Shown in pieces: positions 29,071 through 37,453 of a stretch of DNA of 64,000 nucleotides. The stretch covers positions 5,452,501-5,516,500 of the forward strand of contig NZ_AP023081.1 in assembly GCF_026072635.1 (NCBI RefSeq), written 5' to 3'. Positions within the stretch are counted from its first letter, which is position 1; each line of letters begins with the position of its first letter. Made by a program: the position numbers and the translations under genes. Under the pieces are notes generated by a model. The model saw nothing but the letters and a program-made list of their open reading frames with translations, had not been told where the DNA came from and made no database searches. The stretch comes from Pseudomonas solani. Lineage in GTDB: Bacteria; Pseudomonadota; Gammaproteobacteria; Pseudomonadales; Pseudomonadaceae.

Positions 29071-29955
29071 ATGGACCTGCTCGTTGCCATGCGCACCTTC
29101 CGCCGCGTCGTCGAGCTCGACGGCTTCAGCAAGGCCGCCCTCGACCTGGGCCAGTCCACCGCGGCGGTGAGCAAGCAGGTGCGCCAACTGGAGGCGCGCC
29201 TGGGCAACCTGTTGCTGCTGCGCACCACGCGGCGCATGAGCCTCACCGACACCGGGCGCGCCTACTTCGCCGAATGTTGCCGCCTGCTGGACGAGCTGGA
29301 GTCCCTGGAAAGCGCCACCGCCCAGGGTGCGGGCGAGGTCAGCGGGCGCCTGCGGGTGAACGCGCCGCTGTCGTTCAGCCTCAAGGTGCTGTCGCCGCTG
29401 CTGGCGGACTTCATGGCGCTCTACCCGCAACTGAACGTGGAGCTGACCCTCGACGACCACCTGCTGGACCCGGTCTCCGAAGGCTTCGACGTCTCCTTGC
29501 GCATCCGCTCCAGCCTGACCGATTCCACGCTGATCGCCCGGCGCCTGGGGGAGGTGGAGCAGGTGATCTGCGCCTCCCCGGGCTACCTCGCCGCGCGCGG
29601 CACGCCGCAGCGGCTCGAAGACCTCTGCAGCCACGACTGCCTCGCCTACCGCCTGGCCGACAGCCCCGGCGGCTGGCGCCTGGACGGCCCCAAGGGGCGC
29701 GGCGTCGAGCTGCGCACGCGGCTCTCGGTGGACAACAGCCTGATGCTCGGCGACCTGCTGGTGGCCGGTGCCGGCATCGGTGCGCTGCCGTCCTTCATCG
29801 CCGCGCCGCTCCTGGCCAGCGGCCAGCTGCAACAGGTGCTGCCGCACCAGCAGCTGGCCCGGCGCAGCATCTACGCCCTCTACGCCAGCAACCGCCACCT
29901 GCAGCAGAAGGTGCGGGTGTTCGTCGACTTCCTCGCGGAGCGGCTGGCGGGGTGA
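29071..29955 (+). CDS. LysR family transcriptional regulator
   Basis: 294 residues. The N-terminal winged HTH (MDLLVAMRTFRRVVELDGFSKAALDLGQSTAAVSKQVRQLE) is followed by a LysR substrate-binding domain (about 90-290). It is transcribed divergently from the cyclase gene, and the 100-bp shared region should contain its operator, so it most likely controls the cyclase gene. Inducer unknown. Confidence 0.92.
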   Translation: MDLLVAMRTFRRVVELDGFSKAALDLGQSTAAVSKQVRQLEARLGNLLLLRTTRRMSLTDTGRAYFAECCRLLDELESLESATAQGAGEVSGRLRVNAPLSFSLKVLSPLLADFMALYPQLNVELTLDDHLLDPVSEGFDVSLRIRSSLTDSTLIARRLGEVEQVICASPGYLAARGTPQRLEDLCSHDCLAYRLADSPGGWRLDGPKGRGVELRTRLSVDNSLMLGDLLVAGAGIGALPSFIAAPLLASGQLQQVLPHQQLARRSIYALYASNRHLQQKVRVFVDFLAERLAG

Positions 29956-29990
29956 GGCCGTTTCACAGCGCGTTGCGGTGATCGTCTTAA

Positions 29991-30052
29991 TGTAGGTCGG
30001 GTGCAACCCGACGGCGGTGCCGATCAAGTACGCGGGTTTCACCCGCCCTACG
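29991..30052. repeat. TAGGTCGGGTGCAACCCGAC and GCGGGTTTCACCCGC repeats
   Basis: TGTAGGTCGGGTGCAACCCGA at 29991-30011, followed by CGGGTTTCACCCGCCCTACG near 30033-30052. Both are palindromic and recur at 30675-30750, 31027-31048, 34690, 34887 and 45919. Apart from a small ORF at 30229 nothing else is seen between the LysR and HxlR genes. Confidence 0.8.
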
Positions 30053-30228
30053 GAGTGCGGGCCTTGATCGCAATGAGTTCGCTCCCACTGACGGCATCAC
30101 CCGCCTACCACCCGAAATGTAAGTACCGGTGTTTTTGTGCGTGCGACTTGATCAAGGTCAGGGTGGGCCTTCGACGCAGAGTGCCCAATAGAAAGGATTT
30201 CAGAAGACTCTTGCGGAGGAATCAGAAG

Positions 30229-30321
30229 ATGTCCTCAGACACCCACCCAGTGCCGCATTCGGGCGCACTTGATGCCCGCAGCGCAGTAAACGGCCTCGAC
30301 AGCAGGATGCTGAGCCTATGA
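30229..30321 (+). CDS. 30-aa leader ORF coupled to HxlR gene
   Basis: MSSDTHPVPHSGALDARSAV and ten more residues, preceded by a strong GGAGGA at about 8 nt. Its TGA overlaps the HxlR start codon (ATGA at 30318-30321). The good ribosome site and 4-bp overlap suggest it is translated and feeds ribosomes to hxlR, whose own Shine-Dalgarno is poor. No homologue was recognised. Confidence 0.45.
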   Translation: MSSDTHPVPHSGALDARSAVNGLDSRMLSL

Positions 30322-30671
30322 GCAGTTACGAGAAACACGGCAATCCGGGCCTGGATGCCGTCATGAAGGTGATCGGCGGCAAATGGAAGGCGCAGATCCT
30401 CTACAGCCTCGGCGACCAGACGCGTCGCTTCGGCGAGCTGCGTCGGCAGATCGGCGGCATCAGCGAGAAGATGCTGGTGCTGCAGCTGCGCGAGCTGGAG
30501 CTGGAAGGCCTGGTGCTGCGCCGCGACTACCAGCAGGTGCCGCCCCGGGTGGAATACCGCATCACCCCGTTGGGCGCCTCGCTGGTGGACGCGCTGAAGG
30601 TGCTCGACGACTGGGGCCAGCGCCACGGCGGCCAGATCGGCATGCCGCCCCGGGTGATGGGGGACGAGTAG
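30318..30671 (+). CDS. HxlR family transcriptional regulator
   Basis: 117 residues forming the MarR-like winged HTH of the HxlR family: NPGLDAVMKVIGGKWKAQIL, then RRFGELRRQIGGISEKMLVLQLRELE and the wing QVPPRVEYRITPLG. The usual N-terminal redox Cys of some HxlR sensors is absent, so a thiol switch is unlikely. No divergent partner gene is adjacent, so the regulon is unclear. A REP-like cluster follows. Confidence 0.9.
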   Translation: MSSYEKHGNPGLDAVMKVIGGKWKAQILYSLGDQTRRFGELRRQIGGISEKMLVLQLRELELEGLVLRRDYQQVPPRVEYRITPLGASLVDALKVLDDWGQRHGGQIGMPPRVMGDE

Positions 30672-30674
30672 CGG

Positions 30675-31048
30675 CACGCGGGTTTCACCCGCCCCACGGA
30701 GCGGCGCCGGTCGGGGTTGGGCATTGGATGTAGGTCGGGTGCAACCCGACACGCTTGCCGGAAGCGCGGGCTTCACCCACTCCACGGAGCTTTGCCGGGT
30801 GGAGGTCGCTTTTTACCTCCACCAGCGGTGCCGCGCCGTGCTGCGAATGGTGGACGGGTGAAGCGTCGTCCACCCTACCGAACCGTCACTCCCAGTCAGC
30901 ACAGACGCATCCCGGGATGTGGAGGTCGTTTTTTACCTCCACCAGGCGAGGTTGCAGGACTGCACCGACGGTACTGCCGGCTACTCCCATCGCGAATGAA
31001 TTCGCTCCCACAGGTTGAGCGTCGGATGTAGGTCGGGTGCAACCCGAC
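30675..31048. repeat. dense REP-like repeat cluster
   Basis: Contains GCGGGTTTCACCCGCCCCACG (30675 on), TGTAGGTCGGGTGCAACCCGA (30729 and 31027), a GTGGAGGTCGCTTTTTACCTCC hairpin with a GGTGGACG...CGTCCACC partner (30797-30880), a second GTGGAGGTCG...ACCTCCACC (30919-30947) and TCGCGAATGAATTCGCTCCC (30990 on). It fills the 440-bp gap 30672-31111 and has no gene. Confidence 0.8.
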
Positions 31049-31068
31049 GTGGTTACCCCTGAATGCAA

Positions 31069-31092
31069 ACGGCCCCGCATGTGCGGGGCCGT
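31069..31092 (-). terminator. terminator of the PctA-like gene
   Basis: Perfect 11-bp stem ACGGCCCCGCA/TGCGGGGCCGT, 19 bp beyond the stop of the minus-strand chemoreceptor gene. On the minus strand a short T-containing tract follows. Confidence 0.75.
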
Positions 31093-31111
31093 CGTTCATC
31101 CGTCGTCTGTG

Positions 31112-33004
31112 TCAGATGCGGAAGCTGCCTACCAGGTGCTTCAGGCGTTCGGCCTGTTGCTCCAGGTCGGCGCAGGCGCGCAGGGTGGCCTGGAGGTTTT
31201 CCACGCCTTCCTGGTTGAGGGTGTTGATCTCGGTGATGTCCATGTTCAGGGCTTCGACCACCGAGGTCTGCTCCTCGGTGGCGGTGGCGACGGACTGGTT
31301 CATGCCGTCGATCTCGCCGATGCGCTGGGTCACGCTGGAGAGGCGCTCGCCGGCCAGGTTGGCGATTTCCACGCTCTGCTGGCTGTAGCGCTGGCTCTCG
31401 GTCATGGTGCCCACCGCTTCACGGGAGCCGACCTGCAGCTCTTCGATCATCTTGTGGATTTCCTGCGCCGACTCCTGGGTACGGTGGGCCAGGTTGCGCA
31501 CCTCGTCGGCGACTACGGCGAAGCCACGACCGGCTTCACCGGCACGGGCGGCTTCGATGGCGGCGTTGAGCGCCAGCAGGTTGGTCTGCTCGGAGATGCC
31601 TTTGATCACGTCGAGGATCTGGCCGATGTTCACCGTCTTGCCGGCCAGGGTTTCGATCTGGTTGCTGGACGCGCTGATCTTGGTGGACAGCTCGTGCATG
31701 GCGGTCAGCGTCTTGCCCACCACCTGCTTGCCTTCCTCGGCCAGCTCGCGGGCGTCGGAGGCCTGGTGCGAGGCATCGGCGGCGTTGCGGGCGATCTCCT
31801 GGGCGGCGGCGCCCAGCTCGTTGATCGCGGCGGCGACGCTGTTGGTGCGCTGGGCCTGCTCGTCGGAGTTGTGCATCGAGGAGTTGGAGGCGTTGACCAC
31901 CAGCTTGGCCACTTCGTTGACCTGGATGGTGGCCGAGGACACCTCGCGGATCGACGCGTGAATGCGTGACACGAAGCGGTTGAAGGCCTGGGCCAGTTCG
32001 CCGAACTCGTCCTGGGAATGCACGTCCAGGCGGCGGGTCAGGTCGCCTTCGCCCTCGGCGATATCACCCATGGCGCGGCCCATCACCAGCAGCGGCTGCA
32101 TCAGCACGCGGATCAGCATGCCCAGCAGGAAGAAGGTCACGACCACCGCGATGAGGGTGGCGATGACGGCCGAGGTGCGGAACTCGCCGAGCATGGAGAA
32201 GGCGGCGTCCTGGTCCAGCACCAGGGCGATGTACCAGTCGGTGGACGGCACGCCCTCGATGGGGGTGAAGGAGATGAACTGGGTGCGGCCGTCCACGTCG
32301 ATTTCGGAAACGCCCGGGCGGATCACCGGGACGGCGCCGGGGTAGAGGTCGCTGAGGTTCTTGAGGATGTACTGGTTCTGCGGGTGCAGCAGCACCTTGC
32401 CCTGGGCGCTGACCAGGAAGGCATGGCCATTGCCCTTGAAGTTCAGCGAGTTGATCAGGCGGGTGATGCTGTCCAGGTCCATGTCGGCACCGGCGACGCC
32501 GACGAAGCGGCCATCGACGCGCACCGGGGTGGCGATGGTGATCACCAGCTTGCCCGAGGAGGCGGCGATATAGGGCTCGGTGAGGATGGTGCCCTGGGCG
32601 GCGCTGGCAGCCTTGTACCAGCCACGCTGGCGCGGGTCGTAGTCGGACGGGCGATTGCCCGCCGGCACCGAGAACATCAGGCCGTCTTCACCCCCGAAGT
32701 AGCTGAGCTGGAAGCGCTGGCCATACACCGGCAGGCCGATGGAGCGGGCCAGTTGTTCCTTCTCGGTGCCATTGGCAGCGACCTGCTGGCCGAGGGATTC
32801 GAGCAACTGGATGCGGCCTTCGAGCCAGCTCTTGATGTTGCTGGTGGTGAGGGCGCCGAGGTCCTGCAGGGAGTTGTGCACGTCGGTGCGCAGGGTCTGG
32901 CGCTGGCGGTAATCGTTGAACAGCACGAAGCAGGCGAAGGCGGTGATCATCACCAGGGACGCTGCCAGGAGGATCTTGTGGCTGAACTTCAGGTTTTTGG
33001 GCAT
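31112..33004 (-). CDS. methyl-accepting chemotaxis protein, PctA-like (dCache_1 amino-acid receptor)
   Basis: 630 residues from ATG 33004 (MPKNLKFSHKILLAAS), aligning with the PctA/B/C start; a GTG 15 nt earlier is possible. TM1 about 11-30, periplasmic double Cache domain about 31-275, TM2 about 280-300, HAMP, then the signalling helix with the hairpin tip GISEQTNLLALNAAIEAARAGEAGRGFAVVADEVRNLA. The five residues that contact amino acids in the dCache_1AA motif are all present (Tyr122, Arg127, Trp129, Tyr130, Asp174), so it should bind L-amino acids. An alanine dehydrogenase gene lies upstream on the same strand, though 400 bp away. Confidence 0.93.
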   Translation of the reverse strand: MPKNLKFSHKILLAASLVMITAFACFVLFNDYRQRQTLRTDVHNSLQDLGALTTSNIKSWLEGRIQLLESLGQQVAANGTEKEQLARSIGLPVYGQRFQLSYFGGEDGLMFSVPAGNRPSDYDPRQRGWYKAASAAQGTILTEPYIAASSGKLVITIATPVRVDGRFVGVAGADMDLDSITRLINSLNFKGNGHAFLVSAQGKVLLHPQNQYILKNLSDLYPGAVPVIRPGVSEIDVDGRTQFISFTPIEGVPSTDWYIALVLDQDAAFSMLGEFRTSAVIATLIAVVVTFFLLGMLIRVLMQPLLVMGRAMGDIAEGEGDLTRRLDVHSQDEFGELAQAFNRFVSRIHASIREVSSATIQVNEVAKLVVNASNSSMHNSDEQAQRTNSVAAAINELGAAAQEIARNAADASHQASDARELAEEGKQVVGKTLTAMHELSTKISASSNQIETLAGKTVNIGQILDVIKGISEQTNLLALNAAIEAARAGEAGRGFAVVADEVRNLAHRTQESAQEIHKMIEELQVGSREAVGTMTESQRYSQQSVEIANLAGERLSSVTQRIGEIDGMNQSVATATEEQTSVVEALNMDITEINTLNQEGVENLQATLRACADLEQQAERLKHLVGSFRI

Positions 33005-33405
33005 CGCAAGGGTATCCACGTGTTCTGGCAGCGGGTGTGCCTGTTATCGACAGCCGGGTTTTGCCAGGCTGCGGGATAGTCGTTACAGCGCGGAGTACGG
33101 GGTCGCCGTCTGGCCGCGAACACAGCCAGGGCCGGGCCGACGCACGAAGCGGGCCTTGGCTGGACGCTGTGAGGGTTCCGCAGGACGCGGAGAAGGGTCC
33201 GGGCGCCGTGGCGCTAAGGGACATGAGCCCGGGTTGCGGGCGTTGTATCTGCGGGCATTCCATCGCCGATCGGCCCGACACGGGAAGGCATGGCGCCGGG
33301 CGGCGCGCATGATGTCATTTTGGTTGTGACGGGTGAATCCCCCTCGGTCATATTTACAGCACAACGCGGACGGACGGGTGCAACCGGGTGCTACCCGTCC
33401 GCGGC
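33005..33405. other. intergenic region with terminator-like hairpin
   Basis: No coding signal. Near its right end GGACGGGT (33372-33379) pairs with ACCCGTCC (33393-33400), a stem 5 bp beyond the stop of the minus-strand ald gene, probably its transcript end although it lacks a T-run. The remainder presumably carries the promoter of the PctA-like gene. Confidence 0.5.
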
Positions 33406-34539
33406 CTAGGCGTGCTTCGCCAGGTCCTTCAGCAGCTCCGCCGGCGCCGTCCAGGGCAGGTTGTGGGCTTCGGCGACGCCGGCAATGGCCAGGCGGCCAT
33501 GGGCGACGTTGAGGCCGTTGCGCAGGTGCGCGTCGTCCGCCAGGGCCTTGTACGTGCCCTTGTTGGCCAGGGCGATGACGAAGGGCAGGGTGGCGTTGTT
33601 CAGTGCCAGGGTGGCGGTGCGCGCCACGGCGCCGGGCATGTTGGCCACGCAGTAGTGCACCACGCCGTCGATCTTGTAGGTGGGCGCCGCGTGGGTGGTG
33701 GCGTGGGAGGTTTCCGCGCAGCCGCCCTGGTCGATGGCGACATCCACCAGCACCGCGCCTTCGGCCATCAGCGCCACCATCTCGGCGGTGATCAGTTTCG
33801 GCGCGGCGGCACCGGGCACCAGTACGCCGCCTATCACCAGGTCGGCGCCCAGCACCTGCTCGCGCAGGGCCGCGTGGGTGGAACAGAGGGTGACGATGCG
33901 GTTGCCGTAGAGGGTGTCCAGGCGGCGCAGGGCATCGACGCTGCGGTCCAGCACGGTAACGTCGGCGCCCATCCCCACGGCCATGGCCACCGCATGGCTG
34001 CCGACCACCCCGGCGCCCAGCACCACCACCTTGCCCGGGGCCACTCCGGGCACCCCGCCAAGCAGCACGCCGCGCCCGCCACGCGCCTTCTCCAGGCAGC
34101 TGGCGCCGGCCTGGATGGACATGCGCCCGGCCACTTCGGACATCGGCGCCAGCAGGGGCAGGCGGCCGAGGTGGTCGGTGACCGTTTCATAGGCGATACA
34201 GGTGGCGCCCGAGGCCATCAGTTCCTCGGTCTGCGGCCGGTCGGGGGCCAGGTGCAGGTAGGTGAACAGCGTCTGGTCCGAGCGCAGGCGCGAACGTTCG
34301 GTGGCCAGGGGCTCCTTGACCTTCACCAGCAACTGCGCGGTGTAGAAGAGCTCGTCGGCGCTGGCGGCGATATGCGCGCCGGCCTCCTGGTAATCGGCGT
34401 CGCTGAAGCCGATGCCGGCACCGGCGTGGGTCTCGATCCACACCTCGTGGCCGAGCCGGTGCAGCTCCGCGACCGATTGCGGGGTCAGCCCCACACGGTA
34501 TTCGTGGTTCTTGATCTCCCTGGGCACGCCGATGCGCAT
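33406..34539 (-). CDS. ald: alanine dehydrogenase
   Basis: 377 residues from ATG 34539 with GGAGGAG upstream. N-terminal MRIGVPREIKNHEYRVGLTP is the Ald/PNT signature, with substrate residues in KVKEP and FTYLHLAPD. The Rossmann motif VVVLGAGVVGSHAVAMAVGMGADV binds NAD and is followed by the conserved VDVAIDQGGCAETS. It catalyses reversible NAD-dependent deamination of L-alanine to pyruvate and ammonium. It is monocistronic, flanked by a terminator-like hairpin and by a duplicated repeat block. Confidence 0.95.
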   Translation of the reverse strand: MRIGVPREIKNHEYRVGLTPQSVAELHRLGHEVWIETHAGAGIGFSDADYQEAGAHIAASADELFYTAQLLVKVKEPLATERSRLRSDQTLFTYLHLAPDRPQTEELMASGATCIAYETVTDHLGRLPLLAPMSEVAGRMSIQAGASCLEKARGGRGVLLGGVPGVAPGKVVVLGAGVVGSHAVAMAVGMGADVTVLDRSVDALRRLDTLYGNRIVTLCSTHAALREQVLGADLVIGGVLVPGAAAPKLITAEMVALMAEGAVLVDVAIDQGGCAETSHATTHAAPTYKIDGVVHYCVANMPGAVARTATLALNNATLPFVIALANKGTYKALADDAHLRNGLNVAHGRLAIAGVAEAHNLPWTAPAELLKDLAKHA

Positions 34540-34682
34540 GGCCATCTCCTCCAGTCGGAAGGGTTCCTGTCTGGAGTGTAGAAAAGCTTGGCTAATTCGT
34601 AGGATGGGTAGAGCTACGCGAAACCCATCAATTTGCACGGTGAGCGCGAATCCATAGGTGATTCGCGGCGCCGACAGGGGCG

Positions 34683-35074
34683 GAACGTAGGGCGGGTGAA
34701 ACCCGCGTGGCCGGTATTCGTGTTGCGATTTGCAGGGCGTCCTGCAACTTCGCGTGATGGGTTTCGCTGTGCTCTACCCATCCTACGGGCGACGTGGGCA
34801 TTTCGCGGTTCAGCTTGTAGCCCGGGCTTCAGCCCGGGAATGCCAGGCATCCGCTCTAGGGCTTGCGCAACCACTGCAGAACGTAGGGCGGGTGAAACCC
34901 GCGTGGCCGGTATTCGTGTTGCGATTTGCGGGGCGTCCTGCAACTTCGCGTGATGGGTTTCGCTGTGCTCTACCCATCCTACGGGCGACGTGGGTATTTC
35001 GCGGTTCAGTTTGTAGCCCGGGCTTCAGCCCGGGAATGCCAGGCGCCCGGTCTACGGCTTGCGCAACCACTGCA
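34683..35074. repeat. 196-bp tandem duplication overlapping the channel gene 3' end
   Basis: Copies 34683-34878 and 34879-35074 are collinear with only a handful of differences (about 96% identity by eye). Each contains GGGCGGGTGAAACCCGC, TGATGGGTTTCGCTGTGCTC...CCCATCCTACGG, TAGCCCGGGCTTCAGCCCGGG and ends CTTGCGCAACCACTGCA. The last about 23 bp of the right copy are the end of the channel gene, so a coding tail was duplicated with the repeats. An inverted relative of the CCCATCCTACGG part lies at about 34598-34630. The interval 34540-35051 has no gene. Confidence 0.85.
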
Positions 35075-36473
35075 GGAAGCCACCCTTGCGCAGGGCGGCG
35101 GGCTTTTGCAGCAGCAGGGAGTGGCTGGCCTGCTCGCGGAAGGCATGCAGGCGGTTGAGCGCGGTGCGGATTTCGCTGCGCTGCTCCAGGCAGGTGCGGA
35201 TGTTGTCGCGGTCGATGCGGTACAGGCGGCAGGAGGTGAGGGCGGTGAAGCGGGCCCGGGAGGGCGTGTCATCGATGATGCCTTCCTCGCCCATGATCTC
35301 GCCCGGGCCCATGCGCCCGGCCTCGACCCAGGCGTCGCCGTCGGGCACCGCCGCCGAGACCACGCCGGTGCCGATCACCAGCAGGTGTTCGGCCACCTCG
35401 CCGACGTTGAGCACCACCTGGCCGGCCAGGTAGTCGCGGGCCTCCATGGCCTGGGCGATCAGGTCCTTCTCCTCGTTGCCCAGGGCACGGAAGATCTTCA
35501 CCTCGTCCAGCAGCAGGCGCTGGCGCGGCTGGGGCAGGGCGTCGGCCTTCCACACCACGCCGCTGGCTTCCAGGTGGCGGTGGGCGAGGTCGAACATCAG
35601 GTTGCGCACCTCCACCTTGCTGGTCTTCGGGCCGATGAAGCCGCTGGCCTCGTAGACATTGACCGAAGCGCCGGCGCTCTTGATCGAGACTTTCGGCGCA
35701 GGGGAGCTGAGCAGGGCGCTGCAGCCCTGCAGGGTCTTCTCCAGGGCGTCCAGCACCCGGCGCGGGCGCACGCTGGCCGGCACTTCCAGGCTGATGGCCA
35801 CCCCGTGGGCGTCGTTGGGGCGGCTGCTGTTGATGATCTTCGCCTTGGCCGCCACCGAGTTGGGGATCACCGCCGTGCTGCCCTGGCCGGTGAGCAGGTG
35901 GGTGGCGCGCCAGTCGATCTCGATGACCTTGCCCTCGGTGCCGTCGATGGAGATCCAGTCATCCAGCTGGTAGGGCTTGGTGGTGTTGAGGATGATCCCG
36001 GAGAACACGTCCGCCAGGGTGCTCTGCAACGCCAGGCCGACGATGATCGCCATGGCGCCGGAGGTGGCCAGCAGGCCCTTGACCGGCAGCTGCATCACAT
36101 AGCCGGCGGCGGCGACGATGGCCACGAGGAAGATCACCGCGCCCATCACGTCCTGCAGCAGGCGCCCGGTGTGGCCGTTGCGCGAGATCAGCAGCAGGCC
36201 CAGCACCACGGTGAGTGTGCGTGCGCAGTACAGCCACCAGACGATCTCCAGCACCGTGGCAGTGAGCGCCTGGGCGGTGTCGGCACCGGGCGGTGGCAGC
36301 AGCGGGCTGAGCCCGGCACCGATGATCAGCGCGCTGTAGGCGAGGAACAGCCCCAGGCGTGCCAGCACCCGCCAGGCCGGCGGATTGGCCGGCAGCAGGC
36401 GCCAGAGGACCAGGTCGAGGAGCACCAGGGCGACGCCGAAGATCAGCGGGTAGTTCTGCAGCAGGTCGGGCAT
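35052..36473 (-). CDS. MscS-type channel with C-terminal cyclic-nucleotide-binding domain (bCNG-like)
   Basis: 473 residues from ATG 36473. Four or five hydrophobic segments occupy about 5-150, then the MscS pore and beta domain (GLALQSTLADVFSGIILNTTKPYQLDDWISIDGTEGKV ... STAVIPNSVAAKAKIINSSRP). Residues about 325-450 form a cNMP-binding fold with the cassette GEIMGEEGIIDDTPSRARFTAL, including the Glu and Arg that contact the nucleotide phosphate and ribose. The fusion places it in the bacterial CNG-like branch of the MscS superfamily. It is expected in the inner membrane, gated or tuned by a cyclic nucleotide; mechanosensitivity is not assured. Its 3' end lies inside the duplicated repeat. 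Confidence 0.88.
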   Translation of the reverse strand: MPDLLQNYPLIFGVALVLLDLVLWRLLPANPPAWRVLARLGLFLAYSALIIGAGLSPLLPPPGADTAQALTATVLEIVWWLYCARTLTVVLGLLLISRNGHTGRLLQDVMGAVIFLVAIVAAAGYVMQLPVKGLLATSGAMAIIVGLALQSTLADVFSGIILNTTKPYQLDDWISIDGTEGKVIEIDWRATHLLTGQGSTAVIPNSVAAKAKIINSSRPNDAHGVAISLEVPASVRPRRVLDALEKTLQGCSALLSSPAPKVSIKSAGASVNVYEASGFIGPKTSKVEVRNLMFDLAHRHLEASGVVWKADALPQPRQRLLLDEVKIFRALGNEEKDLIAQAMEARDYLAGQVVLNVGEVAEHLLVIGTGVVSAAVPDGDAWVEAGRMGPGEIMGEEGIIDDTPSRARFTALTSCRLYRIDRDNIRTCLEQRSEIRTALNRLHAFREQASHSLLLQKPAALRKGGFLQWLRKP

Positions 36474-36490
36474 TCGCGGGGCCTCGGGGC

Positions 36491-36514
36491 GGTGGCGGTG
36501 GCGGTGGCGGTGGC
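36491..36514. repeat. hexanucleotide microsatellite (GGTGGC)x4 upstream of the channel gene
   Basis: Four perfect GGTGGC units at 36491-36514, 18 bp from the channel start codon (minus strand), within the probable 5' leader. The rest of the interval 36474-36874 shows no gene. Confidence 0.8.
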
Positions 36515-36874
36515 GGGGCGCGCAAGCATCTCGCTGGCACGCGCCCGGCGCAAGAGGGGCGATCACGGCGGTGCATTCTGGCCCAGCACGCGCCGTTCGA
36601 AAGCCCCTGGAGGGGCCGGAATTGACGCTTTGGCCATCGCAAGGGCACATCGGCGCCAAGCCAGCACATGCATACAAGTAACCCCTGGCCCGGCGCGGCA
36701 CCATGGTCGTCGATCAACGCTGCGGGACTCGCTGTTGGCACCCGCAATGGCTCGCCGGCGCCGGCCCATTCACAGGACCCGTGTCGCGCTTCGACGGGTA
36801 CGGCGCAACCGCGCTGCTACGCTGAATTTCCCGGCGCCGCCCGCCGGCGCTCAACCCCTGGACAGGAGCTGGAC

Positions 36875-37441
36875 ATGCCCGATGAACTCACGCGGGAAGT
36901 CGTCACCCTGCTGGTACGCCACCGTATCCGCGCGGGCAGCGAGGCCGCTTACGAAGCCTGGCTGCGCCGCACCATCACCACTGCACGGGGCTACCCGGGC
37001 CACCTGGGCATCGATGTGATGCGCGGCCACGAGGCCGGCCTGGCGCTGTTCACCTGCGTGCTGCGCTTCGCCAGCACCGGGCAGCTGCAGGACTGGCTGG
37101 ATTCCACCGAGCGCCGCGCGCTGATCGCCGAAGCCGAGCCGCTGCTGGCCGATGGCGACCGCATCGAGGTGCAGGACGAACGCGAGTTCTGGTTCACCCC
37201 GCAGGCACCGGATGCGCCCCAGCCGCCGCGCTGGAAGCAGGCTTGCGTCACCTTCCTGGTGATCCTGCCGCTGAGCCTGCTGGTGCCGCTGCTCTGGCAG
37301 CCGGCCTTCGCGCGCCTGCCCTGGCTGGGCAGCTACCTGGGCAGCAACCTGGTGATCACCGCCAGCATCGTGCTGCTGGTGGTGTACCTCTTCATGCCCC
37401 GTGCCACCCGGCTGTTCGCCGGCTGGCTCAACGCCCGCTGA
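36875..37441 (+). CDS. antibiotic-biosynthesis-monooxygenase (ABM) domain membrane protein
   Basis: 188 residues; CAGGAG precedes the ATG. Residues about 10-105 resemble the ABM ferredoxin-like fold (VTLLVRHRIRAGSEAAYEAWLRRTITTARGYPGHLGIDV). Two C-terminal helices follow (FLVILPLSLLVPLLW and LVITASIVLLVVYLFM), so the domain is tethered to the inner membrane. This ABM plus two-helix form is common in proteobacteria and its function is unknown. It is 12 bp upstream of the amidohydrolase gene and probably opens a three-gene operon. Confidence 0.82.
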   Translation: MPDELTREVVTLLVRHRIRAGSEAAYEAWLRRTITTARGYPGHLGIDVMRGHEAGLALFTCVLRFASTGQLQDWLDSTERRALIAEAEPLLADGDRIEVQDEREFWFTPQAPDAPQPPRWKQACVTFLVILPLSLLVPLLWQPAFARLPWLGSYLGSNLVITASIVLLVVYLFMPRATRLFAGWLNAR

Positions 37442-37453
37442 CCGGAGAACCCC

